Source: Kosakonia oryzae
Lineage (GTDB): Bacteria > Pseudomonadota > Gammaproteobacteria > Enterobacterales > Enterobacteriaceae
Length of the DNA stretch: 64,000 nucleotides
Assembly (NCBI RefSeq): GCF_001658025.2
Contig: NZ_CP014007.2
Span: 1,922,001-1,986,000 of the forward strand
Direction of reading: 5' to 3'
Part shown: positions 24,562 to 34,756 of the stretch, piece by piece
Numbering within the stretch: the first letter of the stretch is position 1
Layout of the letters: every line of letters begins with the position of its first letter
Notes under the pieces: model-generated
The model's input: the letters and a program-made list of their open reading frames with translations, nothing else
Databases searched by the model: none
What the model was told of the DNA's origin: nothing
Program-made: the position numbers and the translations under genes

Positions 24562-25620
24562 GTGCGTCGCGACAAATCACTCAGTCCTTTCGAAATTCGT
24601 CTTTACCGCCATTATCGTGTCGTACATGGTGTGCGTATCGCGCTGGCTTTTATTCTGACCTTTTTGCTGATCCGTCTGCTGGAGGTGCCGGAGGGAACCT
24701 GGCCACTGATCACGCTGGTGGTGCTGATGGGGCCGATCTCCTTTTGGGGAAACGTGGTTCCGCGCGCATTTGAACGCATTGGTGGCACAATTTTGGGTGC
24801 GGCGCTGGGGCTGGTGGCACTAAAACTGGAGCTGCTCTCGCTGCCGGTGATGCTGCTGTGGTGCGCGGTGGCGATGTTTCTCTGTGGCTGGCTGGCGCTG
24901 GGCAAAAAGCCTTACCAGGCGCTGCTCATTGGCATTACGTTATCGGTGGTGGTTGGCGCGCCGCCAGGTGATATGCATACGGCACTGTGGCGCAGCGGCG
25001 ATGTGATTATCGGTTCACTGCTGGCGATGTTGTTTACCGGGATCTGGCCGCAGCGGGCTTTTTTGCACTGGCGTATCCAGATGGCCAACTACGTCACCGC
25101 CTTCAACCGCGTTTATCAGGCCGGTTTCTCCCGTAACCTGGTTGAACGGCCGCGGCTGGAAAAACATCTGCAAAAAATCCTCAACGACGTGGTGAAGATG
25201 CGCGGGCTGATCGCGCCTGCCTGCAAAGAGACACATCTGCAAAAGGCGATTTTCGAAGCCATCCAGACCGTCAGCCGCAATATGGTCTGCATGCTGGAGT
25301 TGCAAATCAATGCTCACTGGAGCTCACGAACCAGCCACTTTGTGATGATCAACGCGCATACGTTGCGGGATACGCAGCAGATGACCCAGCAAACACTGCT
25401 GACCATTGCGCATGCGCTGTATGAAGGCAACCCGCAGCCGATTCTGGCCAACACTGAAAAGCTCAATGAGATTGTGGCGGAATTGCGCCAATTGAGCAGT
25501 GAACATAAAGGTGATGCGCTGGCTGAAACCTCGATTCACGGTTACGTCTGGCTAAGCATGGAGCTGGCCCGTCAACTGGAGCTGCTGTCACATTTGATTT
25601 GCCGGGCGTTGCGCAAATAA
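24562..25620 (+). CDS. yeeA: YeeA, FUSC-family inner membrane protein
   Basis: A 352-residue protein with six clustered N-terminal membrane segments (about 20-160) and a soluble helical C-terminal half, the FUSC (fusaric acid resistance/aromatic carboxylic acid efflux) layout. No substrate is established. I chose GTG 24562 because it gives exactly the E. coli length, starts the conserved RRDKSLSPFEIRLYRHY and follows GGGGGA by eight bases. A TTG at 24535 is also in frame. Confidence 0.88.
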   Translation: MRRDKSLSPFEIRLYRHYRVVHGVRIALAFILTFLLIRLLEVPEGTWPLITLVVLMGPISFWGNVVPRAFERIGGTILGAALGLVALKLELLSLPVMLLWCAVAMFLCGWLALGKKPYQALLIGITLSVVVGAPPGDMHTALWRSGDVIIGSLLAMLFTGIWPQRAFLHWRIQMANYVTAFNRVYQAGFSRNLVERPRLEKHLQKILNDVVKMRGLIAPACKETHLQKAIFEAIQTVSRNMVCMLELQINAHWSSRTSHFVMINAHTLRDTQQMTQQTLLTIAHALYEGNPQPILANTEKLNEIVAELRQLSSEHKGDALAETSIHGYVWLSMELARQLELLSHLICRALRK

Positions 25621-25786
25621 CGGCCAGATAACCCGATGGCGTTGTTGGGTTGTTTCGATTCAGCTACATTTGCGGTTATGATAGCCACCAGGAAAAATCA
25701 TTGTCTTATGCGACCACATTGGGTAGGTTTGCCTCTAAGGTGGTTGCTTTAACGAATCCGAATCTCACATTATCAGGGGTGTAAAA

Positions 25787-26122
25787 ATGGAAACAAGTAA
25801 GCCTTCATTCCAGGATGTTCTGGAGTTTGTGCGTCTGTTCCGCCGCAAAAATAAATTGCAGCGTGAAATCCAGGACGTGGAGAAGAAGATCCGTGATAAC
25901 CAGAAGCGCGTGCTGCTGCTGGACAACCTGAGCGACTACATTAAACCGGGTATGAGCGTGGAAGCGATCCAGGGCATTATCGCCAGCATGAAGACCGACT
26001 ACGAAGATCGCGTGGATGATTACATCATCAAAAACGCTGAACTGTCGAAAGAGCGCCGCGAAATCTCTAAAAAACTCAAAACTATGGGCGAACTGAAGCC
26101 GATTGAGCCAAAAGCGGAATAA
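25787..26122 (+). CDS. tmaR: TmaR (YeeX), polar PTS regulator
   Basis: A 111-residue, mostly helical coiled-coil protein. In E. coli, TmaR clusters at the cell pole and sequesters enzyme I of the sugar phosphotransferase system. The charged heptads [20 protein letters not shown] and the [15 protein letters not shown] segment are typical. CAGGGG lies ten bases before ATG 25787. About 165 bases upstream contain an imperfect CCAC...GTGG dyad but no promoter I can defend. Confidence 0.92.
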   Translation: METSKPSFQDVLEFVRLFRRKNKLQREIQDVEKKIRDNQKRVLLLDNLSDYIKPGMSVEAIQGIIASMKTDYEDRVDDYIIKNAELSKERREISKKLKTMGELKPIEPKAE

Positions 26123-26153
26123 CGCTTCCAGCGAGTGGTGAGAGGCGCGCCTC

Positions 26154-27020
26154 TCACCCTTCCAGCACGCCCCCTGCCACCATTTTCAGCAGATAGTTTT
26201 GCGGCCAATGCGCCGTCAACCCGGTCTCTTTCAACTCCCGACGAACGCTTTCCACATCATGGCGTTGGCTATTAAGCAACAGCCCGACCACACTTCCGCT
26301 GTGGGCAACATTCAGTCCATACAGATCGCAGCGCTCCACCAGCTTGAGCAGGGCGGGAAACGCCGGTTTTGGCAGCAGCGCCTGGCTGGCAATCGCGCTT
26401 AACGTCGCGGCTTCTCCCAGCCGCGCGGCATCATTTTCCACGCAGGCCTGCTGCAACAGGCGCCATGCATTATCCAGTGTATGGGCATTTTCCAGCAGCG
26501 CCTGCTGGCGTGGCAGACGATGATAAGCGGCAGTGGTCAGGGTTAGCGGACTTTCAAGCAGCAGCACGTCACACTCCGGCAAACCGCCGCAGGTAATCTG
26601 CGTTGCAGCGGTATTGTGATCGAACAGCGTCAGGCGCGAAAAGATCGTACTGTCGGTCGGTTCCAGTGCCACGCACAGTTGCGCCAGGGTTTTCTCGTCC
26701 AGCGGTTGCTCAAGATGACGGGCCGTTGCCACGGCGGCGGCGGCAATATCCGCAGTGCTGCTGGCCATGCCTTTGGCCAGTGGAATGGTAGAGCGGCACT
26801 CGATGCGTAATGCATGCGTCAGTGTGGCTGGTAGCTGCCAGTGCGCCAGGAGTTGGTTAACCATACGACGCACCAGTGGTCGTTCATCCAACCGAGGTTT
26901 GCCGTGGGTAACTTCGACACTGCTGTACCAGTCCACCGGACAGGAGACCAGTTTTTCACCTCCCAGGATCCAGCCCTGGATTATTTCACCGCACGATGCG
27001 GGACAGTGCGCCAACGCCAC
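26154..27020 (-). CDS. pduX: L-threonine kinase PduX
   Basis: A 288-residue GHMP-family kinase that makes L-threonine phosphate, precursor of the aminopropanol linker of cobalamin. The GHMP glycine/serine loop is PLAKGMASSTADIAAA (about residues 79-94), and the start AHCPASCGEIIQG is characteristic. The start codon is GTG at 27020. In Salmonella pduX ends the propanediol operon; here it stands alone, divergent from the riboswitch-led cob operon, which fits its role in cobalamin synthesis or cobyric-acid salvage. The gene ends 31 bases from the convergent tmaR stop, with no obvious strong terminator. Confidence 0.9.
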   Translation of the reverse strand: MALAHCPASCGEIIQGWILGGEKLVSCPVDWYSSVEVTHGKPRLDERPLVRRMVNQLLAHWQLPATLTHALRIECRSTIPLAKGMASSTADIAAAAVATARHLEQPLDEKTLAQLCVALEPTDSTIFSRLTLFDHNTAATQITCGGLPECDVLLLESPLTLTTAAYHRLPRQQALLENAHTLDNAWRLLQQACVENDAARLGEAATLSAIASQALLPKPAFPALLKLVERCDLYGLNVAHSGSVVGLLLNSQRHDVESVRRELKETGLTAHWPQNYLLKMVAGGVLEG

Positions 27021-27414
27021 GCTGTAACTCCCTTTATAATTAAAGTCCGGATAGTGTCACTTCGACCTCGCGAACGCCAGAATTTCGCGCAATGTAGATT
27101 TCTCGCCGTTCCGTTATTTCTGCAATGTATTTCGCCAGCCCTGGCAACTGATGTCGCAGGCATTTCGTCTGCAAAATATTGCAAATTATGAGGCGATTAA
27201 ATTTCCGTTAGCAATATTTTGTTATTCCGGATGCGCTTGAGAACCCTCTGAAGCCTTAATATCCTGGAAGTGGATGAAAAGGGTGAGCAATAAATTGTCA
27301 TAGCGCAACAAATTATTATTTTCTCAAAGATAAACTGAACCCGTTTTTATTTCCCTGCTGCGATATAGTACGTCAGGGAAAAATCAGGGTAGTAATGACG
27401 TACCGTGATTAAAA
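27021..27414. promoter_or_regulatory. pduX-cbiA divergent control region
   Basis: About 390 bases without a gene. It must carry promoters for pduX and for the cbi operon. A TATAGT (27363-27368) is a plausible -10 for the cbi side, with no good -35, suggesting an activator. Immediately downstream a perfect eight-base inverted repeat, GTACGTCA (27368-27375) and TGACGTAC (27396-27403), is separated by 20 bases. It could be a regulator site or a leader hairpin. No crp-type site was confidently read. Confidence 0.4.
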
Positions 27415-27600
27415 ATCTGTCAGGTTTGCCGCAAATGTATTTTGCGGCTGGGAAGGGGGTGTAAATCCCCCGCAGCCCCCGCTGCTGTAATGCTGACGAC
27501 CCCGTAATCGCCACTGATCGTAAGATCGGGAAGGACGGGTGAGGATGACGCTAAGCCAGAAGACCGGCCTGATGGACATTATCAACAACTTCGGTGGGAA
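27415..27600 (+). promoter_or_regulatory. cobalamin riboswitch
   Basis: The leader carries the conserved AdoCbl aptamer: GGGAAGGGGGTG with paired CCCCC, the GCAGCCCCCGCTGCTGTAA block (about 27472-27490), GGGAAGGACGGGTGAGGATGACG (split over two helices), and the B12 box GCTAAGCCAGAAGACCGGCC at 27550-27569. It lies about 90 bases before cbiA. Binding of adenosylcobalamin should fold the RNA to hide the cbiA ribosome site and switch the operon off, as in Salmonella. Exact ends of the element are approximate. Confidence 0.95.
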
Positions 27601-27686
27601 GTGGGTTGCTCAGTAGCGTGCGGTCGAAAGACCGGGTCAACACGCATCCTGGCTCCGTTCTTCCTGCCCGCTACGGGGTTACAGGA

Positions 27687-29066
27687 ATGTCAGACAGACG
27701 CAGCGCCTTTCTCCTTGCCGGAACCGGCAGCGGCTGTGGGAAAACCACCGTCACGCTTGGGCTGCTCACCGTGCTGCAACGTCGCGGTCTACGCGTGCAA
27801 CCCTTCAAAGTGGGGCCGGATTACCTCGACACCGCCTGGCACAGCGCCGTTACCGGCGTGGCTTCCCGCAATCTCGACAGCTTTATGATCTCGCCGCCTG
27901 TGTTAAATGCGCTGTTTCGCCAGCATTTCACCGCCGCCGATGTCGCTGTTATTGAGGGCGTGATGGGGCTTTACGATGGCTACGGCACCGACCCCAATTA
28001 TTGCAGCAGCGCGGCGCTGGCAAAACAGCTTGCGCTTCCGGTGATCCTGCTGGTTGATGGCAAAGCGGTATCCACCTCCATTGCCGCCACGGTGATGGGT
28101 TTTCAGCACTTTGACCCGCAGTTGCGCATTGCCGGCGCGATCGTCAACCGGGTAAACAGCGACAGCCATTTTCAACTGCTGAAACACGCCATTGAACATT
28201 ACTGCGATTTGCCGGTGCTGGGATATGTTCCCGTTGCTCCCGGCGTGGCGCTGCCGGAACGTCATCTTGGTCTGGTCACTGCCCGCGAGTCGGTCGTTAA
28301 CGCGCAGCCATGGCAGGAGTTTGCCGCACGCCTGGAACAGACGCTTGATATTGACCGCTTACTTGCCCTGAGCCAGACAACCGCGTTGCCGCAGGGGGAG
28401 TTTCCTGCCATGCCCGCGCCAGAGGCGGGCGTAGGGTTAACGCTGGCGCTGGCCGATGACGAAGCCTTCAACTTTTACTACGCCGATAACCTGCAACTGC
28501 TTGAACACGCTGGCGTGCGCATCGTGCGTTTTAGCCCGCTGCATGACCATGAATTGCCCACCTGCCAGATGCTGTGGCTGGGCGGCGGCTATCCTGAGTT
28601 GCACGCGCGCGCGCTGTCGGCAAACCTGCCAATGCGGGATGCCATTCTCGCCGCGCACCGGCGTGGCGTGGCGATTTATGCCGAGTGCGGCGGCCTGATG
28701 TATCTCGGCGATACGTTGTTGGATGCCGCAGGCGAGGAGTGGCCGATGGTCGGCGCCATCCCTGGTCACAGCCGGATGGGCAGTCAGCTCACCCGCTTTG
28801 GCTACTGCGAAGCCCGCGCAACGCAGCAGACCTTACTCGCTGGCGCAGGGGAAACCCTGCGCGGCCACGAGTTTCACTATTCCGATTTCACTCCGCGCGT
28901 CGATGCCGTGCTGGCGTGCCATAAAACGCGCGATGGCGAAGTGCTGAAGCGCTGGCAGGGCGGCTGGCAGGTGGGCAATACCTTTGCCAGCTATTTACAC
29001 CTGCATTTCGCCCAGCGTCCAACGATGCTGGAACACTGGTTTGCAGCCGCAAGGAGGGCGTCATGA
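27687..29066 (+). CDS. cbiA: cobyrinate a,c-diamide synthase
   Basis: A 459-residue ATP-dependent amidotransferase that amidates the a and c acetates of cobyrinate with glutamine. The N-terminal synthetase domain has the P-loop GTGSGCGKTT near residues 12-21; the C-terminal class I-like glutaminase domain carries its cysteine in YAECGGLMYLG. ATG 27687 follows ACAGGA and gives the Salmonella CbiA length; an in-frame start at 27594 would run through the riboswitch expression platform. First gene of the operon; overlaps cbiB by four bases. Confidence 0.97.
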   Translation: MSDRRSAFLLAGTGSGCGKTTVTLGLLTVLQRRGLRVQPFKVGPDYLDTAWHSAVTGVASRNLDSFMISPPVLNALFRQHFTAADVAVIEGVMGLYDGYGTDPNYCSSAALAKQLALPVILLVDGKAVSTSIAATVMGFQHFDPQLRIAGAIVNRVNSDSHFQLLKHAIEHYCDLPVLGYVPVAPGVALPERHLGLVTARESVVNAQPWQEFAARLEQTLDIDRLLALSQTTALPQGEFPAMPAPEAGVGLTLALADDEAFNFYYADNLQLLEHAGVRIVRFSPLHDHELPTCQMLWLGGGYPELHARALSANLPMRDAILAAHRRGVAIYAECGGLMYLGDTLLDAAGEEWPMVGAIPGHSRMGSQLTRFGYCEARATQQTLLAGAGETLRGHEFHYSDFTPRVDAVLACHKTRDGEVLKRWQGGWQVGNTFASYLHLHFAQRPTMLEHWFAAARRAS

Positions 29067-30019
29067 CGCTGCTGGCCTGGTGTGTCGCATTTCTGCTCGA
29101 TCGCTTACTTGGCGACCCGCCGTACTGGCCGCATCCGGTGCGCTGGATCGGCGCACTGATTAACCTGGTGCAAAGCGCCGTCCGGCGAGTGTGCCGCAGC
29201 GATACCGCGCTGCGCATCGGCGGCGGTGTGATGTGGCTGCTGGTGGTGGGCATCACCTGGAGCGTTGCCTGGGGTGTGCTCGCGCTAGCGCAGATAATCC
29301 ATCCGTGGTTCGGCTGGTGCGTAGAGGTGTGGATGATTTACACCCTACTTGCCACACGTTGTCTTGCGGATATGGCGCGGGAAGTGGAGCAGGCGCTGCG
29401 CTTCGGTTCGCTTGCCGAAAGCCGCGAAAAGCTGTCGTGGATTGTCGGTCGCGATACCGCGCAGCTCCAGCCGCCGCAAATCACCCGCGCGGTAGTGGAG
29501 ACCGTCGCGGAAAACACCGTCGATGGCGTTATCGCGCCGCTGTTCTTTTTACTGCTCGGCGGCGCGCCGCTGGCTATGGCCTACAAAGCGGTCAATACCC
29601 TCGATTCGATGGTGGGCTACAAGCATGAAAAATACCGCGCGATCGGCATGGTCAGCGCGCGGTTGGATGATGTCGCCAACTTTATCCCGGCGCGTCTGAG
29701 TTGGCTGTTACTCAGTATGGCGGCCTGGCTCACAGGTAATGACGCGGGCAATGCGCTGCGTATCGGTTTTCGCGATCGGCGCAACCACAGCAGCCCCAAC
29801 TGCGCCTGGCCGGAAGGTACCGTGGCCGGGGCGCTTGGCGTGCGGCTTGGCGGGCCAAATGACTACTTCGGCCAGCGGGTCGAAAAACCGTGGATTGGCG
29901 ATGAGCTCCGCGCCATCACGCCGGATGACATTCCCCGCACCATTCGCATGATGTGGCTTGCCGCCACGCTGGCGCTGGCACTGTTTGCGCTGATACACCT
30001 TGCCCTCGCGGGCGCATAA
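29063..30019 (+). CDS. cbiB: adenosylcobinamide-phosphate synthase
   Basis: A 318-residue inner-membrane enzyme that attaches the aminopropanol (phosphate) linker to the f side chain of adenosylcobyric acid. Several hydrophobic segments and the conserved DRLLGDPPYWPHPVRWIG start and FRDRRNHSSPNCAWPEG motif identify the family. Its substrate depends on threonine phosphate made by PduX (via CobD, not in this window). Confidence 0.96.
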   Translation: MTLLAWCVAFLLDRLLGDPPYWPHPVRWIGALINLVQSAVRRVCRSDTALRIGGGVMWLLVVGITWSVAWGVLALAQIIHPWFGWCVEVWMIYTLLATRCLADMAREVEQALRFGSLAESREKLSWIVGRDTAQLQPPQITRAVVETVAENTVDGVIAPLFFLLLGGAPLAMAYKAVNTLDSMVGYKHEKYRAIGMVSARLDDVANFIPARLSWLLLSMAAWLTGNDAGNALRIGFRDRRNHSSPNCAWPEGTVAGALGVRLGGPNDYFGQRVEKPWIGDELRAITPDDIPRTIRMMWLAATLALALFALIHLALAGA

Positions 30020-30030
30020 GGATGAAGACG

Positions 30031-30663
30031 ATGGATTATTTGCAACAACCGCAGGCGATTGAAGCCAAAAGTTTTGTCATTATCGGCGAGATTATCCAGC
30101 AAACCCGCCCCGATTTTCGTTTTGCCAGCCCGCTGCATGAAGCGGTAACCAAACGGGTCATCCACACCACCGCTGATTTCGACTGGCTCGATATTTTGTG
30201 GTTTTCCAGTGATGCGCTGCAACGCCTGTGCGGGGCGATAACGCAAGGCTGCACCCTTTATACCGACACCACAATGGCGCTTTCCGGCATTAATAAGCGG
30301 TTGCTGGCGGAGTTCGGCGGCGAAGTGCGTTGCTACATCTCCGATCCGCGCGTGGTGCGAAAAGCCAAAGAGGAGGGTATCACCCGTTCGATGGCGGCGG
30401 TCGATCTCGCGCTGACGGAAGCGGAAGAGAAAATCTTTGTTTTCGGCAATGCGCCCACGGCCCTGTTCCGCCTGCTGGAACACAAGGTGCCGGTCAGCGG
30501 CGTGGTTGGCGTGCCGGTCGGTTTTGTTGGCGCTGCGGAATCGAAAGCGGCACTGGTAGAGAGCGGTTTGCCCGCCATTGCCGCGCATGGTCGCAAGGGC
30601 GGCAGCAATGTGGCGGCGGCAATTATTAATGCGCTGCTCTATCACTTGCAGGCGGCGCAATGA
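30031..30663 (+). CDS. cbiC: cobalt-precorrin-8 methylmutase
   Basis: A 210-residue enzyme moving the C11 methyl to C12 to form cobyrinate. The catalytic histidine is in HTTADFDW (about residue 43). ATG 30031 gives [12 protein letters not shown] and the Salmonella length, with GGATGAAG as ribosome site; ATG 30022 is too close to its AAGG. Four-base overlap with cbiD. Confidence 0.96.
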   Translation: MDYLQQPQAIEAKSFVIIGEIIQQTRPDFRFASPLHEAVTKRVIHTTADFDWLDILWFSSDALQRLCGAITQGCTLYTDTTMALSGINKRLLAEFGGEVRCYISDPRVVRKAKEEGITRSMAAVDLALTEAEEKIFVFGNAPTALFRLLEHKVPVSGVVGVPVGFVGAAESKAALVESGLPAIAAHGRKGGSNVAAAIINALLYHLQAAQ

Positions 30664-31796
30664 GCCAGGCCTTCGACGATCCGGTGTGGCACAACGGTAA
30701 AGCCCTGCGCAAAGGCTATACCACCGGCTCTTGCGCCACCGCAGCGGCAAAAGTCGCGGCGTTGATGGTGCTGCGCCAGCACATTATTCACCAGGTCTCG
30801 ATTGTTACCCCCTCCGGCGTCACCCTGCATCTGAATGTGGAATCGCCGCACATTGAAGGCCAGCAGGCGATTGCCGCCATTCGCAAAGACGGCGGCGATG
30901 ATGTGGATGCCACCCACGGCATGCTGATCTTTGCCCGCGTCACGCTCACCGAGGATGACCAGATTGTTCTGCGCGGCGGTGAAGGCGTGGGCACCGTCAC
31001 CCGCAAAGGTATTGGTCTCGCTGTGGGGGAAGCGGCGATCAACCGCACGCCGCGCCAGACCATCGAAGCCGCTGTCCGCGAAGTGATTGGCCCCACGCGC
31101 GGCGCGCAGGTGGAAATTTTCGCCCCGGAAGGCGAAGAGCGGGCGAAGAAAACCTACAACGGCAGGCTTGGCATTCTTGGCGGTATTTCGATTATCGGTA
31201 CCACCGGTATCGTGACGCCAATGTCGGAAGAGAGCTGGAAACGCTCGCTGTCGCTGGAGCTGGAGCTAAAACGCGCGGGCGGAATGGAACGGGTTATCCT
31301 CGTCCCGGGCAACCACGGCGAACGCTTCGTGCGTGAGCAGCTTGGCGTCTCCGGCGAGCTGGTCGTGACGATGAGCAACTTCGTTGGCTACATGATTGAA
31401 GAGGCGGTACGTCTGGGCTACCGGCAGATCGTGCTGGTCGGCCATCCCGGCAAGCTGGTGAAAATCGCCGCCGGTATTTTTCATACCCACAGCCATATCG
31501 CGGATGCGCGGATGGAGACACTGGTCGCACACCTGGCGCTGCTCGGCGCGCCGCATGATCTGCTGCTGAAGGTCAGCGACTGCGACACCACCGAAGCGGC
31601 AATGGAGTACATCGATGCTGCCGGGTTCAGCCATCTTTACACGCATCTGGCGCAGCGGATCTGCCTGCGCATTGCGCAGATGCTGCGTTTCACGCAAAAC
31701 CCGCCGCAGTGTGATGCGGTGCTGTTCTCTTTTGATAACAAAGTGCTGGGCGCGAATCGCCCGGTTGAAGAGATTGCCGGAGATCTGAAATGTTGA
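30660..31796 (+). CDS. cbiD: cobalt-precorrin-5B C1-methyltransferase
   Basis: A 378-residue enzyme of the anaerobic branch that methylates C1 during ring contraction. The [20 protein letters not shown] start and [13 protein letters not shown] segment are family signatures. It overlaps cbiC by four and cbiE by seven bases, consistent with translational coupling. Confidence 0.96.
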   Translation: MSQAFDDPVWHNGKALRKGYTTGSCATAAAKVAALMVLRQHIIHQVSIVTPSGVTLHLNVESPHIEGQQAIAAIRKDGGDDVDATHGMLIFARVTLTEDDQIVLRGGEGVGTVTRKGIGLAVGEAAINRTPRQTIEAAVREVIGPTRGAQVEIFAPEGEERAKKTYNGRLGILGGISIIGTTGIVTPMSEESWKRSLSLELELKRAGGMERVILVPGNHGERFVREQLGVSGELVVTMSNFVGYMIEEAVRLGYRQIVLVGHPGKLVKIAAGIFHTHSHIADARMETLVAHLALLGAPHDLLLKVSDCDTTEAAMEYIDAAGFSHLYTHLAQRICLRIAQMLRFTQNPPQCDAVLFSFDNKVLGANRPVEEIAGDLKC

Positions 31797-32395
31797 CCAT
31801 TGCCGGCATGGGGCCGGGGAACCTCGCGTTGATGACGCCGCAGGCGCTGGAGGCCGTGGCACAGGCCGACGTGCTGGTCGGCGGCAAACGCCACCTGGCG
31901 CAGTTTGCCGATTTTCGCGGTGACGTCCGCGTACTGGATGCCGACATTCCCGGCCTGCTGGCGTGGCTTGAGCAACAACAGCAGCGGCGCGTGGTAGTGC
32001 TGGCTTCCGGCGATCCGCTGTTTTACGGCATCGGCAGCCGGCTGGTGGCGCATTTCGGTATCGGGCAGTTGCGCATTATTCCCGGTATCAGCGCCGTGCA
32101 GTATCTCTGCGCGCGTACGGGCATCGATATGAATGACATCTGGCTCACCAGCAGCCACGGGCGGGCAGTGGATTTCGACGCGTTAGCCCGCGCCCACAAA
32201 GTGGCGATGGTCACTGACGCAAAGTGTGGGCCAAAAGCGATTGCAGAGGCATTGCTGGCGCGCGGCGCGGAAAAGCGCTGGCTGGTGATCGGTGAAAACT
32301 TAGGCCTGGACGATGAGCGCATCCACCGGCTGCGTCCAGCGGAAGTACAGGACGAATATGCGATGAATGTGGTGGTGATCCTCAATGAAAGATGA
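31790..32395 (+). CDS. cbiE: cobalt-precorrin-7 C5-methyltransferase
   Basis: A 201-residue tetrapyrrole (uroporphyrin-III C-methyltransferase-like) SAM methyltransferase. The N-terminal glycine-rich [14 protein letters not shown] loop and [15 protein letters not shown] mark the family. It acts with CbiT, which is fused to it in some bacteria (CobL); here they are separate genes overlapping by 11 bases. Confidence 0.95.
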   Translation: MLTIAGMGPGNLALMTPQALEAVAQADVLVGGKRHLAQFADFRGDVRVLDADIPGLLAWLEQQQQRRVVVLASGDPLFYGIGSRLVAHFGIGQLRIIPGISAVQYLCARTGIDMNDIWLTSSHGRAVDFDALARAHKVAMVTDAKCGPKAIAEALLARGAEKRWLVIGENLGLDDERIHRLRPAEVQDEYAMNVVVILNER

Positions 32396-32954
32396 GCTGT
32401 TTATCCGTGGTGAAAAGGTGCCGATGACCAAAGAGGCGGTGCGCGCGCTGGCGCTGTCGAAGCTGGAGTTGCATTGCGCGCAGCACTTGATCGATATCGG
32501 CGCGGGTACCGGCAGCGTCAGCATTGAAGCAGCGCTGGCGCACCCTGGCTTGCAGGTCACCGCCATCGAGCGTAATCCGGCGGCGCTGAGCCTGCTGGAA
32601 GATAACTGCCTGCGCTTTGGCTGTCGCAATATTGCCATCGTCACCGGCGTTGCGCCGCTCTTTGTCGAGCGGCTCGCCGATGCGGTGTTTATCGGCGGCA
32701 GCGGCGGCAACCTGGCGCAATTGATTGACTGGTCGCTGGCGCAGCTTCACCCCGGCGGACGGCTGGTGATGACCTTTATTTTGCAGGAGAACCTTAACAG
32801 CGCGCTCTCACACCTGCATACCCTGCGGGTTGCTGCGCTGGATTGCCAGCAGCTCCAGGTCTCTCTGCTCACCGGGTTGGGCAGCGGTCATTACTTCAAA
32901 GCGAATAATCCTGTCTTTTTGATTTCCTGCGAAAAGGAGAAGCAGCATGCCTGA
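32385..32954 (+). CDS. cbiT: cobalt-precorrin-6B C15-methyltransferase (decarboxylating)
   Basis: A 189-residue class I Rossmann SAM methyltransferase. SAM-binding motif [14 protein letters not shown] lies near residues 40-53. It methylates C15 and removes the C12 acetate carboxyl. Partner of CbiE. Overlaps cbiF by eight bases. Confidence 0.95.
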   Translation: MKDELFIRGEKVPMTKEAVRALALSKLELHCAQHLIDIGAGTGSVSIEAALAHPGLQVTAIERNPAALSLLEDNCLRFGCRNIAIVTGVAPLFVERLADAVFIGGSGGNLAQLIDWSLAQLHPGGRLVMTFILQENLNSALSHLHTLRVAALDCQQLQVSLLTGLGSGHYFKANNPVFLISCEKEKQHA

Positions 32955-33720
32955 TAACGCTGATGCACAAACGGTCTGGTTTGTCGGCGCCGGGCCGGGC
33001 GATCGCGAACTGATCACCCTGAAAGGCTACCGGCTGTTGCAACAGGCTCAGGTGGTGATTTACGCCGGATCGCTCATTAACACCGAGCTGCTGGAGTATG
33101 CCTGCGCTGATGCGGCATGCCATGACAGCGCCGAACTGCATCTTGAGCAAATTATCGACCTGATGGAAGCCGGAGTGAAAGCCGGGAAAGTCGTGGTGCG
33201 TCTGCAAACCGGCGATGTTTCGCTTTACGGCTCGGTGCGCGAGCAGGGTGAGGAACTGACCCGGCGCGGCATCCGCTGGCAGGTCGTGCCGGGCGTCAGC
33301 GCGTTTCTCGGCGCAGCGGCAGAATTGGGCGTTGAGTACACCGTACCGGAAGTGTCGCAGAGCCTGATCATTACCCGCCTGGAAGGGCGTACGCCGGTGC
33401 CGGAGCGCGAGCAGCTTGAATCCTTCGCCAGCCATCAGACATCGATGGCGATCTACCTTTCCGTGCAGCGCATCCACCGCGTGGCGGAGCGCTTAATTGA
33501 AGGCGGCTATCCGCAGACCACGCCGGTGGCGGTGATCTACAAAGCCACATGGCCACAGAGCCAGACGGTACGCGGCACGCTGGCCGATATCGGCGACAAA
33601 GTGCGTGAAGCCGGCATCCGTAAAACTGCGCTGATTCTCGTTGGCGCATTTCTTGGCGAGGAGTACCACTACTCGCGGCTGTATGCGGCGGATTTCAGCC
33701 ATGAATACCGTAAAGCCTGA
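32947..33720 (+). CDS. cbiF: cobalt-precorrin-4 C11-methyltransferase
   Basis: A 257-residue SAM-dependent tetrapyrrole methyltransferase. It has the [14 protein letters not shown] start, [14 protein letters not shown] and [12 protein letters not shown] motifs. It adds the C11 methyl group. AAGGAGAAGC upstream is a strong ribosome site. The end overlaps cbiG by 20 bases. Confidence 0.96.
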   Translation: MPDNADAQTVWFVGAGPGDRELITLKGYRLLQQAQVVIYAGSLINTELLEYACADAACHDSAELHLEQIIDLMEAGVKAGKVVVRLQTGDVSLYGSVREQGEELTRRGIRWQVVPGVSAFLGAAAELGVEYTVPEVSQSLIITRLEGRTPVPEREQLESFASHQTSMAIYLSVQRIHRVAERLIEGGYPQTTPVAVIYKATWPQSQTVRGTLADIGDKVREAGIRKTALILVGAFLGEEYHYSRLYAADFSHEYRKA

Positions 33721-34756
33721 ATCGATTGCACTGTTCTGCCTGACGCCGGGCGGCGTGGCGCTGGCGAACCGTCTGAAAGCGGCGCTGCCGATGACCTGTT
33801 TTACCAGCGAGAAGCTGCTCACCGACGGCTTTCAGCCCTTTGCAGGCAGCTTTGCGCAGACCCTGCGCGAGGCCTTTTGCCACTACCCGGCGGTGGTATT
33901 TATCGGCGCAACGGGCATTGCCGTTCGGGCGATTGCCCCACTGGTCAACGACAAATTTCTCGATCCGGCGGTGATCGTCATTGACGAACGCGGCCAGCAT
34001 GCGATCAGTCTGCTTTCCGGCCACTATGGCGGCGGGAATGCGCTGACGCGTTATCTGGCGGGCGTACTGGATGCCGATCCGGTGATTACCACGGCGACCG
34101 ATGTAAACGAACTGGCGGCGCTGGACACGCTGGCCTGTCAGCTTGATGCGCGGATGGACGATTTTCGCGCGGCGGTAAAAACCATCAACCACATGCTGGT
34201 CAGCGGTAAACGCATCGGCCTGTGGTGTGAAGAGGCGCTGCGTGCGGAAGTGGCACGCTGCGACACGCGAGGTTTTATCCCCGTCACGCGCCTTGACGCT
34301 CTGCCGGAAATGGACGGGCTGGTCTGCGTCTCCCTCCGGGCGCAACTGCCTGCGCTGCCCGTGCCGGTGTTCAAGCTGGTGCCAAAGCGCGTGGTCGCGG
34401 GCATTGGCTGTCGGCGCGATACGCCGTTTGCCTTGCTGTCGGCGTTACTGCAACGCCAGTTGCAGGCGCAGGCCTTCGATCCGCTGGCGCTGCGGGCGAT
34501 TGGCAGCATCAGCTTAAAGCAGGATGAGAAAGGGTTACTGCAACTGGCGGAAAGCTTGCGGGTGCCGTTTGAAATTTTTACCGCGCAGGCGCTGCGTGAG
34601 CACGAGCATCGCTTTCCGGCCTCGGACTTTGTCCGGCAGACCGCGGGCGTGGGGAGTGTTTCCGGGCCGGCAGCCTGGCTGATGAGCCAGGGGCAACTGG
34701 TTGGTGAGACCCTGCGGGAGCAGGGCGTGACAATTACTTTGGGAGTTTCGCACTGA
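33701..34756 (+). CDS. cbiG: cobalt-precorrin-5A hydrolase
   Basis: A 351-residue enzyme that opens the delta-lactone and releases acetaldehyde, the oxygen-independent counterpart of CobG-type ring contraction chemistry. Family blocks are [30 protein letters not shown] and the C-terminal [12 protein letters not shown] domain. ATG 33701 begins [18 protein letters not shown]; an upstream in-frame start at 33641 was rejected. It shares one base with cbiH. Confidence 0.95.
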   Translation: MNTVKPESIALFCLTPGGVALANRLKAALPMTCFTSEKLLTDGFQPFAGSFAQTLREAFCHYPAVVFIGATGIAVRAIAPLVNDKFLDPAVIVIDERGQHAISLLSGHYGGGNALTRYLAGVLDADPVITTATDVNELAALDTLACQLDARMDDFRAAVKTINHMLVSGKRIGLWCEEALRAEVARCDTRGFIPVTRLDALPEMDGLVCVSLRAQLPALPVPVFKLVPKRVVAGIGCRRDTPFALLSALLQRQLQAQAFDPLALRAIGSISLKQDEKGLLQLAESLRVPFEIFTAQALREHEHRFPASDFVRQTAGVGSVSGPAAWLMSQGQLVGETLREQGVTITLGVSH

